Shown piece after piece: positions 21,978 to 34,260 of a DNA stretch of 64,000 nucleotides. Every line of letters starts with the position of its first letter. Positions within the stretch are counted from its first letter, which is position 1. The position numbers and the translations under genes are program-made. Location of the stretch: the NCBI GenBank assembly GCA_018340805.1, contig JACMZG010001913.1, positions 33,813,247-33,877,246 on the forward strand, given 5' to 3'. The DNA comes from Microvelia longipes (taxonomy: Eukaryota; Arthropoda; Insecta; Hemiptera; Veliidae). The notes beneath the pieces were generated by a model. That model was not told the origin of the DNA and ran no database searches. It saw only the letters and a program-made list of their open reading frames with translations.

Positions 21978-22235
21978 TCAACAGAACGCTTACTGTAAGT
22001 GTAAATTTCATTTAATTAATTTATTGATATAGTCAATTTTATCAGGTAATTACATTTAATCATAAGTGCGCAGCCGATATAATTAAAATACAAGCTGCAT
22101 TAAATGCCAAAATCTATCTTCTAGCACGTGTAAACTTGCTAGCCACTATTTCATTATTACCTGATTGAATCAATTAAATTAATAAATTACTTGAATGAAA
22201 AACTTAAAAGTAATCAGAAGCGTTTTGGGTAAGTT
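21978..22235. mobile_element. Foldback element with imperfect ~70-bp inverted arms
   Basis: About 21983-22053 and 22154-22230 are imperfect inverted copies (outer ACGCTTACTGTAAGTG versus ACGCTTCTGATTACTT; inner TTTATTGATATAGTCAATTT and ATCAGGTAATTA versus AATCAGGTAATA). About 100 bp lie between. No coding sequence. MITE-like. Confidence 0.45.
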
Positions 22236-22439
22236 TAAAGACGAAGGCCGTGCGAAGCGGTATGACTAGTTAGAAGTATAACTATACAAAGTATAAACAT
22301 TTAATTTCAAACTGACTCTGGGCAAAAAGCGGGAATTCAAGCCACGCCCACTCAATTGAAAGTAGGTACCTCGCAGCGCTAGTGTCGACCGGAATCCAAA
22401 TTATCCCACCATTGAGTCGACAGTCTATTACAGTCTACT

Positions 22440-23612
<1,173 letters not shown>

Positions 23613-24049
23613 TTTATTTGAACTAGTGTAATTATTTCCTGATTAAATTGTGGTAATAAATTCAAAACAACCCAGATAATAGAAAGCGATATTCAATAAA
23701 TTCCTCAGTTTAAAAGATTTCAAAAGTATATTGTGAAAAAAATCTAAAAAAAGAGTGATATACCGCTCAAATAAAATTTTGGAAGGAAAAGATAAGGGAA
23801 AAGGATTAACAGATAAAAAAAGTCGAGATGAAACTGACATTGAAATACTGGAAACAGCGAATGAAAAAATATTTTCAAAAGTAAAGAAATAAATGAAACA
23901 CACACAGAAGAGGCCACTTAAAGAAACTCCTTTGAACCCCATCCCCCACGCTAGCCTCTAAAAGTAAAAAATTTATTGCTTATTGCTCTAAACATATCGG
24001 ATATAGTCAGAAATAAGTTACTATCCAAAACTTTGTATGTCAATTAATA
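23613..24049. other. Unassigned DNA
   Basis: A 99-codon minus-strand frame (23942-23643) is rich in F, S and L with no recognised domain. I do not call it a gene. Confidence 0.35.
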
Positions 24050-24295
24050 GCATCGGAGTATCGGGACGGGGCACCTCTAAAACTTCTTCTCGCAATGTAG
24101 TATTGGCTTTGTTTCCCCACGAAATCAAGAAGTTCTTAATGCATTAGCTTCAGACGTCAGACAAGTTTTGGAACTTATAAAATTCAGAAAGTTCCAATAG
24201 CTTTAAGATAATAATTGGGAATCGCTTCGCTCGTTGTAAAATTCAGCAAGGGGTTTTCGGCTCCTTTGCTACGCAGTGTGGGCTTGTTGCTCAGA
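24050..24295 (-). repeat. Degenerate Family A tail
   Basis: ATCGGGACGGGGCACCTC (about 24059) and a following degenerate CGCTTCGCTCG block (about 24222) indicate a reverse tail with heavy divergence. Confidence 0.4.
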
Positions 24296-24720
24296 GGCAT
24301 CTCTAATGGTCCAAGACCCTTAAAAGTTATATTGTACTACTTCAAACCAAATTTTTCTAAAAATACACCTTAAATTATTAAGGAAATGCATAGTCTGCCA
24401 ATCCAGAGTGGAGCCCTTTATATGAATGGGCTCGCTAAAATTAGTAGAGAATCGCAAAAATTTCAGTTTATTTGTAATAAGCGGTTTTCTGTAGGTCGTG
24501 TGGAAAATATGAAGAGAGCATTTTTTAAATGTGATTTAATTTCCTATATAAAACAAGTAATTTCTATCAAAATCGGAACACTACAACAAAATGTATGGTA
24601 TTTGTAAACTAACAAAGGATTCGAACTCTGGTATTCTGGCTTTAAAAGGTCATATCGACTCCGGACCACTCTCTTTCACCTCGCAGGCCCAAAAGACATC
24701 GAAAACGACTCCTCACTTGA
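24296..24720 (-). mobile_element. tRNA-headed SINE-like element (SINE-D / Family E)
   Basis: On the minus strand, 24720-24605 gives a tRNA-like head with GTGGTCCGGAGTCGATATG (box A-like) and AGAGTTCGAATCCTTTG (box B). The body 24600-24296 matches 33835-34080 on the plus strand (shared TTCATATAAAGGGCTCCA, TAATTTAAGGTRTATTTT, TTTGAAGTAGTACAA). Both copies keep an open frame antisense to the element (24386-24607 and 33990-33781) with similar residues GALYMNGLAK / GALYMNVLAQ. Substitutions appear spread over all codon positions. Confidence 0.5.
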
Positions 24721-25689
24721 AATATGTGGTTTAAGGGTCGTATTTAAGGTTTTATGGTAATCGACCAGTGTTTTTCGACTTTTTTGTCCTTTAAGGTGAT
24801 AATGTCGAATTTAATTACATAAAAATTAATATACATATACTCTAAAGTATGTTTTATTAGCATAGAAACGCCAAGGTAAACCCTATTTTCAATAGAAATC
24901 AGTATATTTTGTGAAATCGTTTGACTGAAATACTGCTGATTTTAACGCTTGTAACGCTGTACCTTTAAAACCAAATAAACAACATGTAACATATTGGGCC
25001 TAAAACAATTATGTAAAGAGGTAATTTTAAGTACAATTTGAAAAAAATCGCCCCAGTCTTATTGGATGATAAATCGTCCTGAAAACGCCAAAATCATGAA
25101 AATCTTAACTTTCAATAATTCATCGACTCAAAAACAACTTTCAATAAGACTTTAAAGAACTGTTTTATTCTCTGGTCTACTCATTTTATCCTCGAAGTTA
25201 TGAGGAAGAGAGGCGACCTTCAACCGATTTACAAGCGTATATTACACACGCCTATCCCAAAAAAAAATCGACATCCTACATAATGTAGGTTGTTGAAATT
25301 TTTGTAAACCGTTATACACAGGGTAGAGCCCAGGGGAAATCATAACTCTCTTTTGAGAAGGTCCAATAAGGAAGGACTTGAATTTTAAAATCCTTTGAGG
25401 ACCAGGCTTAAATTTTTCCTTAACATTTTCACTTTAATGTTGTTTACTTTACTTAGACCTAATTAATATTTTAAAAATACAATTTTCTTAAATTGTTATA
25501 CTTTTGCAATTTAAAAAATTATTTTTAACAACTTTGTTAAGCTTGGTAATTAATTTTTTTCCTTAAAAATTAACTGCGTAGGTTACTTTTTTCATTTTAA
25601 TAAATAAGTGTTTTAATTTAAGAGCATTAATATAACTAAAATTTCATTAAATAAAATTCGCAAAGAATTTAAAAGAAAAATAGTTATTT
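24721..25689. other. AT-rich DNA, no recognisable feature
   Basis: No gene or repeat family assigned. Confidence 0.4.
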
Positions 25690-26280
25690 GGTAAAAAGTC
25701 CGCATGCCAGGCGAAATCATACTTTAGTTTCCAGTTTATAATCTGAGAAAAATATTTCTCAGATTTTTTAACCCCGTACCCGTTTTTTTTAAACTTATAC
25801 ATTGTATAAGTTATACACAATGTATTGTTTTAATACTGAACACAGGTCATTTTATGAAATTGAAATGATCTAATGCTAAAATGAGGCGACACTTGTCACA
25901 ATCGTAGTCATAAAAGTGTGCTCAGACTCAAATGATAGACATCTTTTTCGAAATGTTTCGCTCGACGCAGCAAACAATTTTTTGCTGAGTCATTTTTGCC
26001 TGTTAATGACGTCATAATTTTTTTATTGGAAAGCACAACTAGACCTAAATTTTAACTTTCCAGCATAAATACACTGGAAAATACTATAAGACTCACAAGA
26101 CATTTACACGCCTGTGCGTGTAATGTCAAAGTCAATTTTCAAAAAGTTGTCTTTCTAGATCTGTATCCAGAAAGACAACTTTTTGAAAATCACATAAGAG
26201 GTCTTGAAACACCAAAAAGAATAAATTAGATGAAAACCTCGGTTTCGGAAGTTTACTGCAAACACAATACTTTTCCAATT
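25690..26280 (-). repeat. Family F scrap, hairpins and a Family A copy
   Basis: 25698-25722 (GTCCGCATGCCAGGCGAAAT) is Family F. A hairpin follows (25739-25764, AATCTGAGAAA with TTTCTCAGATT). Then comes a reverse Family A terminus (CCCCGTACCCG near 25771) and, from about 25940, the middle and head: TGCTGAGTCATTTTTGCC, TTAATGACGTCATAA, AAAGCACAACTAGACC, CTCGGTTTCGG, AACACAATACTTTTCC. A perfect 22-bp hairpin lies inside at 26135-26190. Confidence 0.65.
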
Positions 26281-26869
26281 TGAAATGTAGAAAAGTAAAA
26301 ATGTCAGTTCGAAGAATAACCCGCAATCATGCTGCATCTTCTCGTGCAATTATGACTCATTATTATTTGAGTGGGAGGATTATGTGGAACATGGCAGTAT
26401 CAAAAAGGCAATTATCTCTTAACACTTACGAAAAATCAATTTTTGAAAAAGTATGTCAAAGGAGACATAAACGTTTAAAATTGCAGTCAGGAATACAAAG
26501 AGACTATTAGGCTATGTATAAATCATTTTTATTATCATCTATATAAAGACGATATTAATAATCCAGAGCAGTAAATGTGTTGAATATTTAGTCTCGGTCA
26601 TTAGTTCTAATCCGTTTGCTCTTTTGGAGCTGAATATTGACTTTTCGAAACATTTTCATCGGAAAATTGCCACTATAAGACAAATATCACAGAAGCAAAT
26701 TGGTGAGATGAAAGAAGCCTTGAAATAATTACAACTATGATAACGGTTATTTTTTTTGTTTCGTAAATTGTTTCGTCCCTATTTATTGTGAAGCATATAT
26801 TTTGGTAAAGACAATTAATAATAAAAGCTGATGAATTTAATGATTTCATATTTATACTGTAGTTGTATA
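26281..26869. other. Unassigned DNA
   Basis: A 76-codon plus-strand frame (26280-26510, basic, RRITRNHAASSRAIMTHYY) overlaps the Family A head edge. No family recognised and no start context. Not called as a gene. Confidence 0.35.
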
Positions 26870-27240
26870 GGAAAATTATTGTTTTTGAGAAAAACCTGGA
26901 TAGCATCTGAATTATCCGTTTGAGGCATTTTTATGACCTCTTAAGTGGTTTTACAAAGATCTGTGTGTTTGTGTATGTGTCTGTTATCATCGTAACTCCC
27001 AGCGTAATTATACAAGTCAATCGTCAAGTGTAGTTGTGCTATCCGAAAAAAAAATATGACGTCATTAACTCGCAAATATGCTAGCAAAAATTTATAAAAC
27101 AAGCAATTTGTTTATCGACTCTAGGTTTAGCAGGTATGTAGACACATATAAGAGCGACATATGAGCTAAGTTTTATTTCATTATTAGCAATAGTATAATT
27201 TTTATCGAATGACTGTATACTTGATTTTTAAAAAATGTAA
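26870..27240 (+). repeat. Family A copy, head and middle
   Basis: GAATTATCCGTTTGAGGC, GACCTCTTAAGTGGTTTTAC, TGTCTGTTATCATCGTAAC, GTAGTTGTGCTATCCG, ATGACGTCATTAACTCGC, CATTATTAGCAATAGT, TCGAATGACT follow the family order. It stops before the 5S-like part. Confidence 0.75.
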
Positions 27241-27280
27241 AAAAATATCCTTTTACACAAAAAAGTACATCAACGTTTTT

Positions 27281-27485
27281 AGTAAAAAATAAGCAAGAAT
27301 ACTTGCTTATTCGATTCAATAAGCAAGTATATCTTGCTTTATTTGTTAAGAGCTTTCTTAACGGAGGTCCTGGACAGCTGACGTTTGACTTCTCTCCGGT
27401 ACTGATGATGGCGTGAGCTGAAAGCCAATTTTGCCTTAATAAAGCAAAAAAATGTGGAACAGACGGAGTTGATGGTTTTTTCATT
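27281..27485 (+). ncRNA. Family H-like block with hammerhead-like core and a nearby hairpin
   Basis: At about 27402: ACTGATGATGGC, GTGA, GCTGAAAGCC, then a GCCTTAATAAAGC and ATGTGGAACAGACGG run. This is the CUGAUGA/stem/GAAA order seen in Family H with a shorter stem. Upstream, 27299-27330 is a perfect 13-bp hairpin (ATACTTGCTTATT / AATAAGCAAGTAT). The 103-codon minus-strand frame across 27173-27484 has no recognised domain. Confidence 0.35.
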
Positions 27486-27739
27486 AAACATTCCTCACCG
27501 AAGTAAAAATATGAATTTATTTATAATTTGGCTCAAGATAAACCAAGTTTGTCAAGGAAGATAAGATACTTTAGACGCAAGCAGAGCATTACAACGAAGT
27601 TCGGTAAACTTACTGTATGAGCAAAGTTTTATGTTTTCAACTCAGCAAACCAAAAAAGTTTAAGCCTCATAGATTTTAGATGTTGTCAGAAGTGTTTTAG
27701 TGTACCATTGAAATTAAACCAGCGAGTCCGTCAATAAAT
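27486..27739. other. Unassigned AT-rich DNA
   Basis: Nothing recognised. Confidence 0.4.
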
Positions 27740-27880
27740 GAGGGTACTTCGTAACTTTATCTACCTATATCGGATTCGCTAAGCTCATTCTCACTACTTC
27801 GCACTGGGTTCGCTTGTTCTCAGATTATGGGAATCACCTAATGTATATTTTATCTTCAGATTCGCATTCGCATATTTCAA
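27740..27880 (-). repeat. Family A tail
   Basis: TATATCGGATTCGCTAAGCTC, then CTTCGCACTGGGTTCGC and TTGTTCTCAGAT match the reverse tail. The copy is cut off before the 5S-like module. Confidence 0.65.
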
Positions 27881-28214
27881 GGGGACACCCTTCCAGGTAC
27901 CTTGCTCGATTCTGCTTAAAATTAGTGATTCAACAAAACAGTAGAAACTTTGAAAACTGAATATACTTTGAAACTTGTGACTGAGTATCCGCGTTATATT
28001 AATTTTCGCTTACTAATAATAATAAAACTCTTTCCTATATGCCAGGAGGATGTAACAAGTCATTTATGGGAATCAAAACTAAAACAAAATATTTATGCTT
28101 AAAAAATAAGATGAGGAACTTGCGTACATCTAAGGTAGAGTTAACCTTAAAAAACTAAAAGTATATTCATACAGTAAACTGTAAGCGACAGTAAGTCATT
28201 ATTGTCGTTAAATA
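27881..28214. other. Unassigned DNA
   Basis: Nothing recognised. Confidence 0.4.
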
Positions 28215-28450
28215 TGTCCTAAAAAATCCAGACAGCAGAAATACACCTAAAAATTGATTTTTGAACTAAGTTTAAATTCTCTACCATAAACAAAAACACA
28301 CACATGCAGAGTGACAAATTGGTTAAAACTACTCAGAAGGGCATAAAAACCTGAAATGGATAATTCAGGTAAAATCCTAGTTTTGAATTTCAGTGAAAAC
28401 ATAATACTTTTCCTTTGTACCTGCGATATAAAGGAGCAAAAGTAAAAATT
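28215..28450 (-). repeat. Family A head and middle
   Basis: AATACACCTAAAAATTGA, TTCTCTACCATAAAC, ACACACACATGCAGAG, AACTACTCAGAAGGGC, CTGAAATGGATAATTCAGG, AACATAATACTTTTCC, GGAGCAAAAGTAAAAA give a complete reverse head. Confidence 0.75.
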
Positions 28451-29069
28451 TAATCAAACTTATTTCATTGCTTATAAGGACCATCCATACTTGCAAAAAA
28501 AATACACATTTAACAAATATTTGTCAATGGCGTATGTTTTTAAAAGCGATATTTAAGTCGTCGATAAAATAAATAGCCTAAGTAAGATCCTAGTTGAAAG
28601 AGGGCCTCTGAGACTTAAAGTTTACTTCATTAACTTTTTACAATTCACTTATATACCTTTTATCGGGGACTTATCGTCCGGAAATTTCTTTAAACTGAAC
28701 TTTGTTTTTCCTAACATTATCAACAAAGGGAAGTATTTTCCGATATCCTTTTTTTATAACTTCCGCTTATATACGTCTTTTAGGTCGATAAACTGGATTT
28801 TAAAGCCGTGTTGAAAGCCAGTAAGGATGTTAAATACGTGAGAACACGTTTACAGCTTCTTACTGATATCCTAAAAATACGTGCTCACTAGAAAAAAAGC
28901 ACCATATGTCTTAAAACGTGATTAGAAATTTAGCTGTTTTAACAGCTTTAGACCCTAATAAATTGCTCGTCAGACAGGTCGCGAAAAAAGTTGTCTATGA
29001 GTGATATTTTAAAATACAATAAAAAGCTTGTAACACAAAGTCTAAACTCTTTATCTACAAAAATTTTGG
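28451..29069. other. Unassigned DNA
   Basis: No gene or repeat family recognised. Confidence 0.4.
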
Positions 29070-29210
29070 CGCAATAGTGCACATACCGGGCAAATCCGCA
29101 TACCTCGTGTTTTGAGCCTATCAATCCATTTCTTGCAAAACTTTCCGGTTTATTCTTAATAAGTTGTGCAGTTACTCAATTATTAAGCACTAATCGTAAA
29201 CAATTTTTAC
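29070..29210 (+). repeat. Family F copy
   Basis: TGGCGCAATAGTGCACATAC, CGGGCAAATCCGCATAC, TATCAATCCATTTCTTGC, CTTTCCGGTTTATTC, TGTGCAGTTACTCAATTATT, AAGCACTAATC follow the family. Confidence 0.65.
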
Positions 29211-29214
29211 TTTT

Positions 29215-29490
29215 CCTCATTAATACCGTAGCTATATCGGAAAAGTATTGAGTTTTCCGGGATGTCATCTGTATTGTCTGTTTCAGGTGTTTTAAATGCC
29301 TCCTAAGTACTTTTCACAAAGTTTTCAGTAAGTATGTATGTGTGTCTATTATCATCGTAGCTACCAGTGTATTTGCGCTGGTAAGTGTGGTTGTGGGTGA
29401 GCACACAAGCACAACTTCTTTTGTTGTGCTCACTCATGTGCAGCACTTTTAATATTACTATTCTCATTATAGAGAATAGTAATATATATA
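29215..29490 (+). repeat. Family A head, truncated, followed by two hairpins
   Basis: Head 29215-29390 (GGAAAAGTATTGAGTTTTCC, GGGATGTCATCTGTATTG, GTCTATTATCATCGTAGC, ACCAGTGTATTTGCGCTGG). Where the family should continue there are two inverted duplications: one around GTGAGCACACAAGCACAAC / GTTGTGCTCAC (29395-29435), and a perfect 14-bp hairpin 29452-29465 / 29472-29485. Confidence 0.65.
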
Positions 29491-29524
29491 TATATATAAA
29501 GTTTCGCCAAACGTATTTTTTTTG

Positions 29525-29640
29525 TGATTAGGGACCTTTGAAACGGATTTTGGGTATGGTCGAAGGTTCGACTCCCGCCGTGAAGCCTTTATCATTAGCG
29601 AATATTTCCAAAGGAAATTCACTAAAATAATTAAAATTAG
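29525..29640 (+). repeat. Family D copy with tRNA T-arm-like block
   Basis: GATTAGGGACCTTTGAAACG, GTCGAAGGTTCGACTCCCGC, CGTGAAGCC, CATTAGCGAATATTTCC, AAAGGAAATTCACTAAA. See the matching minus-strand copy at 15535-15770. Confidence 0.5.
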
Positions 29641-30635
29641 TGCAATAAACTAATACTCCAACACGTGTATATAAATTACAAAAAAAAAATATTTTAAAAA
29701 TGTTATTAATAATATCAAAGAAAAAGATTTAAAAAAATGTACTTTTTGTTCTTAAGCAAAAAGTATATAATATACAAAATAAAAGCTGAAACAAAGGCAT
29801 CGCACGCAGCACCTTTGAACAAAGAGGTCTTTAACTCGCTTTGAAACCATTCCATCCCCACCTTCCTTGCTGATTTCCCCCACTCTACTACTACCCTACT
29901 CTTACTTCTGGATCTGTCTCTAATCCCTTCATCCTATTGCCTACGTTAAGCAGAAAAAACATGAAAACTAAAGCGTATAAAAAGAAATTTATATAATATT
30001 TTAAAGGCAATATAATACAAAAGGATTTTACAAAAGTTAATGTTTAATAAAGACATAGTTTTTTCCTGAAAAGTTACTGTTTTTTTTTAAATGTAGTACG
30101 TCTAATTTTGATAACACTAATTTTATTTTAAACAAATCATTCACAATTTGTTTAATTGACTTTGATCATTTTTACAACTCTTAACCTTTACAATTATTCC
30201 GTCAAATTAAGAGCAATAGAGATTGGCAAAACCAAACAGCATGAAATCAATGGTAATTTATTCATTTATTTATTATGTAATTAAAATACAGCAAGTTAAA
30301 CAACATGACACTAACAAGGAAAGCGTGTTCAAATATGCGCAACAGAAAACAGTAATATATTAATATATATTACTATTGATTTAGTACATGATATGTTATA
30401 GGCCAGGAGACACAAAAAGGAGACCGTCATATCTAAAAACAACTTGGAGTCCGAAAAATTCGAAAATCCAAAAGTTGTGATTTCCAAAATGGCAACTATA
30501 ATCAAAATGAGATGTTGAGGAACGAGTTACCACAATTGTGTCAAATTTTAACTAGATGGGTCAATGTTTTGATATTAACGATGATTTTTTAATTTTTGAT
30601 GACTCATGAAATATAGTTTATCAAGGTCTGAAAAA

Positions 30636-30640
<5 letters not shown>
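29641..30640. other. AT-rich DNA, no recognisable feature
   Basis: No gene recognised. A TA-rich stretch of about 20 bp lies at 30355-30375. Confidence 0.4.

Positions 30641-30704
<64 letters not shown>
30641..30704. repeat. (TA)n microsatellite
   Basis: Nearly pure TA with one interruption (30681). It creates the spurious YIYI-rich frame at 30606-30812. Confidence 0.95.
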
Positions 30705-30885
30705 CACCTTATGACTGATTTTCGTAAAAAGTTTCAAATTTCTAGCATAAACACAGCAAGCAAGAGTTATAAAAGAGCACACACGCTAAAAAAACCATGG
30801 AAAACATCATGAAGAATGCCTGAAACAGTAATTATGATGAACCTCGGTTTCAGATGTCCAGGGTAAACACAATACTTTTCCTAAA
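30705..30885 (-). repeat. Family A head and middle
   Basis: TGACTGATTTTCGTAAAAAG, TTCTAGCATAAACACAG, GAATGCCTGAAACAG, AACCTCGGTTTCAGA, TAAACACAATACTTTTCC are the reverse head, bounded on both sides by microsatellites. Confidence 0.65.
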
Positions 30886-30886
<1 letters not shown>

Positions 30887-30931
<45 letters not shown>

Positions 30932-31016
30932 ATAATATTATATTATATATATATATATTTTATATATATATAATATAATATATATTATATATATATATAT
31001 ATATATTATATATAAC
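30887..31016. repeat. (CT)n then (TA)n microsatellite
   Basis: About 44 bp of CT repeats followed by about 85 bp of TA/ATAT with short interruptions. Confidence 0.95.
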
Positions 31017-31560
31017 TACGGTAGTACGTACAAGAACTTAAAATACTAATTTCTATTGGATTTAAAAATTGTGTATTTCATCCTAAGGTTTTCTCCTAGG
31101 GGCAGAACACCCTTAAGTAATTCTTTAAAAAAATTCTTGAAAATAAGTAAGACATAACATTTTAAGGCTTGCTTAATCTAAAGAAATTATTCTGAAACAC
31201 CCTTAAAAATTTTATTTTTTTAAAAGCTATTTTTTAAAGGTTCAGTAGAGATTTGAAGAAAGAAAAGTAGTCTTAAACCGAAGATGCATTACAACATTAG
31301 GCAAGGTAGGCAGTAACGAGCCTTGTAAAACAGAACTAATGTCACACTAAAATCAATATCTCTAGATATAATATGCTATAGTAATCACGCAGGGTAACAC
31401 AACTGATTTGCACTAGAAAGTAATCAGCTACCTATTCAGGTGTGACTAATCTTAGCCTTAAGGGTCCTCTACTCAATCAAGCAAGTTTACTATGATTGAC
31501 AAGTCAAACATATTAATCTTAGAGGGTGGCCTTTTACAAGTTAACATTTTAATGACATTA
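31017..31560. other. Unassigned DNA
   Basis: No gene or repeat family recognised. Confidence 0.4.
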
Positions 31561-31655
31561 AAGGAGATTAAATTAAAAGATGTCACTCCGCTCATAAATT
31601 TATTTAATAAGAGCTAGATTTCGGCTGCATCAAGACACCATCAGTCTAGACTAGC
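31561..31655 (-). repeat. Family H-like block
   Basis: On the minus strand: ACTGATGGTGTCTTGATGCA, GCCGAAATCTAG, then ATTAAATAAATTTATGAGC and GGAGTGACATC. The order matches Family H, but the core reads CTGATGG rather than CTGATGA, so a ribozyme fold is not expected to be intact. Confidence 0.35.
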
Positions 31656-32505
31656 ATTGCTTGACTTTAAATAGATACTGATATCAGAGGTACCAAAACA
31701 CAAATCAGTCATAAATGTGGTAAATACGTAAACTGATATACATTACTAAATAAGGCACAAGAGACATCAGTCATGGGTTTGTTAGTATTAGTAATTATTA
31801 CGCATTGTGGTCTATATAGTTAATGACTTAATGCGATGAACTCCACAATGAGGCCAATTTTATTAGATGAGTTGATTAATAAATTTAATACCTTATAAAG
31901 CTGGAGCATTTGATAATTAGCTATGCATAACTTAATTTACAAGACAGTATAATTGTATGAGACTTATGGTTAAAATATGCCTGCATCCTTTAAAAACTAA
32001 AAAAAAATTGACACACAAGTAGTAGTAGTTAGAGTAGTAATTAGTAAAAGAATTAGAGTAGTAATAAATAGTAGTATTTAGAATAGTAACAATTAGTAAT
32101 AATTTAACCCCGTGTAGGCAATGAAGCATAACCAAGCGAGGAATAAATTGTTAAGCAAGACACAAGCATTCGTAAGAAAATTCGTCATGCTTGTTTCTTG
32201 TTGATTCTATAATAGCTGGCACATATTATAGAATTACAAAATTTAAACAAAATGTTAATACCACCTAAATTAAATACTAAATGTTGGAATATTTAAATTC
32301 TATTTCCTCTAATTTGGAGAGATGGAAAAGAAGAATTTGAAGAAGAATGGAAATGACATTTAACCCAACTATTGAGACTTGATAAGAGCTTCAGTTAAAG
32401 AACTGAGCACTTCAGATGTCAGATTCGAACTAACATATAATAATTTAATTATACTAGTCTCCTTTCTAAAAGGGTTAAATGTAATAAAATGAAAAACAAG
32501 CCACT
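31656..32505. other. AT-rich DNA, no recognisable feature
   Basis: No gene recognised. A TAGTA/GTAGTAAT-rich stretch lies at about 32020-32105. Confidence 0.4.
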
Positions 32506-32612
32506 TGATTTTAATATTTAGATGTTTATGACGACCTTTTGTGAGGTTAAAACGCTCTCGTTCATTGAAAACGAGCAATAACTGCACAGAGACTTTTTAA
32601 TACTTTTGTTTT
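32506..32612 (+). repeat. Family H copy (degenerate core)
   Basis: AGATGTTTATGACGACC, TTTTGTGAGGTTAAAACGCT, then AACTGCACAGAGACTTTTTA match the copy at 18595-18700. The CTGATGA core is mutated to TTATGAC, while the GACC-loop-GGTT stem is partly kept. Confidence 0.45.
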
Positions 32613-32639
32613 TTAAAATGTCAAGTACTTTGACATCAC

Positions 32640-32960
32640 AATAGGTCGTAACTACCGCATTCATTTCCCTTCAAACACTACGTTAAAGAATTCCTATCGC
32701 ACGGATGAACGCCGTAAGGGGAATCAGGGTTGTAAAATGTTTAGCACGTGCGTTTGCCACTTAGACAATTTGGATTTGATCACGGTCGTCTCTAGCATGT
32801 TCATGACAGAGATGTGGCGACGGTTCCCAAGCCAGTGCGATGTCAGGTACTCTTAAAAGATCCCTTAATAAACTTAGGTCAAGGCAAAATTCAGGACCCT
32901 AAATAAATTTTCATTTATAGTTTAAATAAATTATAAATGTTTCTGCCCTATAGTTTCGAG
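32640..32960 (+). mobile_element. tRNA-derived SINE-like block (SINE-E)
   Basis: TGTTTAGCACGTGCGTTTGC (about 32739, box A-like) and TTTGGATTTGATCACGGTCG (about 32768, box B-like) are spaced as in tRNA-headed SINEs. A GC-richer body follows to about 32900 (GTGGCGACGGTTCCCAAGCC, AGTGCGATGTCAGG). No second copy was found in this window, so the call rests on the head alone. Confidence 0.4.
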
Positions 32961-33640
32961 GAAAGTTTAGTCTGGCTGAGGCGCACGTGTTAATTCCAGT
33001 TAAAGCCATTGAAACTTCTAGTAAAGCCACGGCTCTTCCATGGATTTACCAAAAAAGAATTCATAGATAGAAACAATCATAACTTCACTAATGATGGTAT
33101 TGACATTATTATAGAAACTATCGATTATCTAAGCGAGTTTGATGCCCAATACACCACTAGTAACTCTAACTAGAGTTTAAACTTGAATTCTACTTATTAG
33201 AATAGAAGGTTCATTTATTTAATATAATCCTTTTTGAATGAAAAGAAGACATGTATTTTAAAGAATAGAGAAAACTATAGAGAATGTTGCTGGATATCAT
33301 AGTTTTAACTGAAATATTAAAGACATGAATGAAATGAAACTTTTAGTCTATTGTGATCCTTTTCCTGAAGCACCTGACATTAATTCATTTTCTACAGAAA
33401 GGAGAGATTAAGAAAAGAAGAATATGAGTAAGGATAAAGTTGTCATTAAAAGTAACAAATAATGCGAACAAAAGTAATTGATATCAAAAACTTAAATAAT
33501 TCTTAATAATAATTAATTAAGAATATTAAATAAGGATTAAATATCCCGTAATGAGATCGAAATGCAATTGATACATTGTTCGATTAATAAAATGTTTTAG
33601 GAGGGGTTAGGAGAAGTTATTTAAAAATTTAAGTGTATTA
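32961..33640. other. Unassigned AT-rich DNA
   Basis: No gene or repeat family recognised. Confidence 0.4.
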
Positions 33641-33840
33641 AAAAATGTGAAACTTATTATTAAGGGTTTTAGAAAATGAGAAACGTTATTTTTAAGGGTT
33701 TAGAAAAATGTGAAGCGTTATTTTCCAAGGATTTAAAATATATAAACATTATTTTTAAGGGTATTGAAAAATGTAAAACGTTATTTTAAAGGCTTTAGAA
33801 AAATGTGAGACAATATCTTTAAGAGGGTTAAAAAATGTGC
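33641..33840. repeat. ~32-bp tandem repeat, about 6 copies
   Basis: Unit AAAAATGTGAAACGTTATTT plus TTAAGGGTTTAG repeats with substitutions from 33641 to 33840 and ends where the SINE-D body begins. Confidence 0.8.
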
Positions 33841-34080
33841 AAAAAAAGTTCTCGTCATGTTTTGCACAAGGCCTACAGGGAACCACGTATTACAAGAAAA
33901 ATGGAATTTTTGCAATTTTCTAATATTTTGAGCGAGCACATTCATATAAAGGGCTCCATTGTGGATAGGCAGATTATGCTTTTTCTTCATAATTTAAGGT
34001 ATATTTTCAAACAAAATTGGTTTGAAGTAGTACAAAATGAGTCACATTTTTTAGGCTTGGCTCTTGGACTATAAGTTTTA
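33835..34080 (+). mobile_element. SINE-D / Family E body copy
   Basis: It matches the minus-strand body at 24296-24600 over about 240 bp (AGGCCTACAGGGAACCACG, TTCATATAAAGGGCTCCATT, TTTGAAGTAGTACAAAATGA). The tRNA-like head is missing; the tandem array adjoins instead. The open frames on both strands (33781-33990 minus, 33835-34074 plus) lie on this body. Confidence 0.55.
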
Positions 34081-34260
34081 TCTCTCTGATGTATACAAAC
34101 TAGAAGCTACGATAATAACAGATACACACACACACACACATACATACAGACAACTTTGTAAAAAACTTAAAATATCTTAAAAACACCAGAAATAGATAAT
34201 TCAGACGAATTCCCAGTTTAGGATTTTCGGTACAAACACAATACTTTTCCTCGACAAAAA
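34080..34260 (-). repeat. Family A head
   Basis: AGAAGCTACGATAATAACAG, a (CA)n stretch, ATACAGACAACTTTGTAAAA, CAGAAATAGATAATTCAG, AAACACAATACTTTTCC. Confidence 0.75.

Noticed and set aside
23643..23942. 99-codon minus-strand frame
   Set aside because: F/S/L-rich, no recognised domain, no supporting splice or start context.
24602..24720. tRNA genes at 21.6, 24.65, 32.75, 34.85, 41.9 and 42.9 kb
   Set aside because: Box A/box B-like segments are present, but the acceptor and anticodon arms do not pair and the blocks continue into SINE bodies.
27173..27484. 103-codon minus-strand frame
   Set aside because: Overlaps a Family H-like block and a Family A edge; the C-terminal half is low-complexity.
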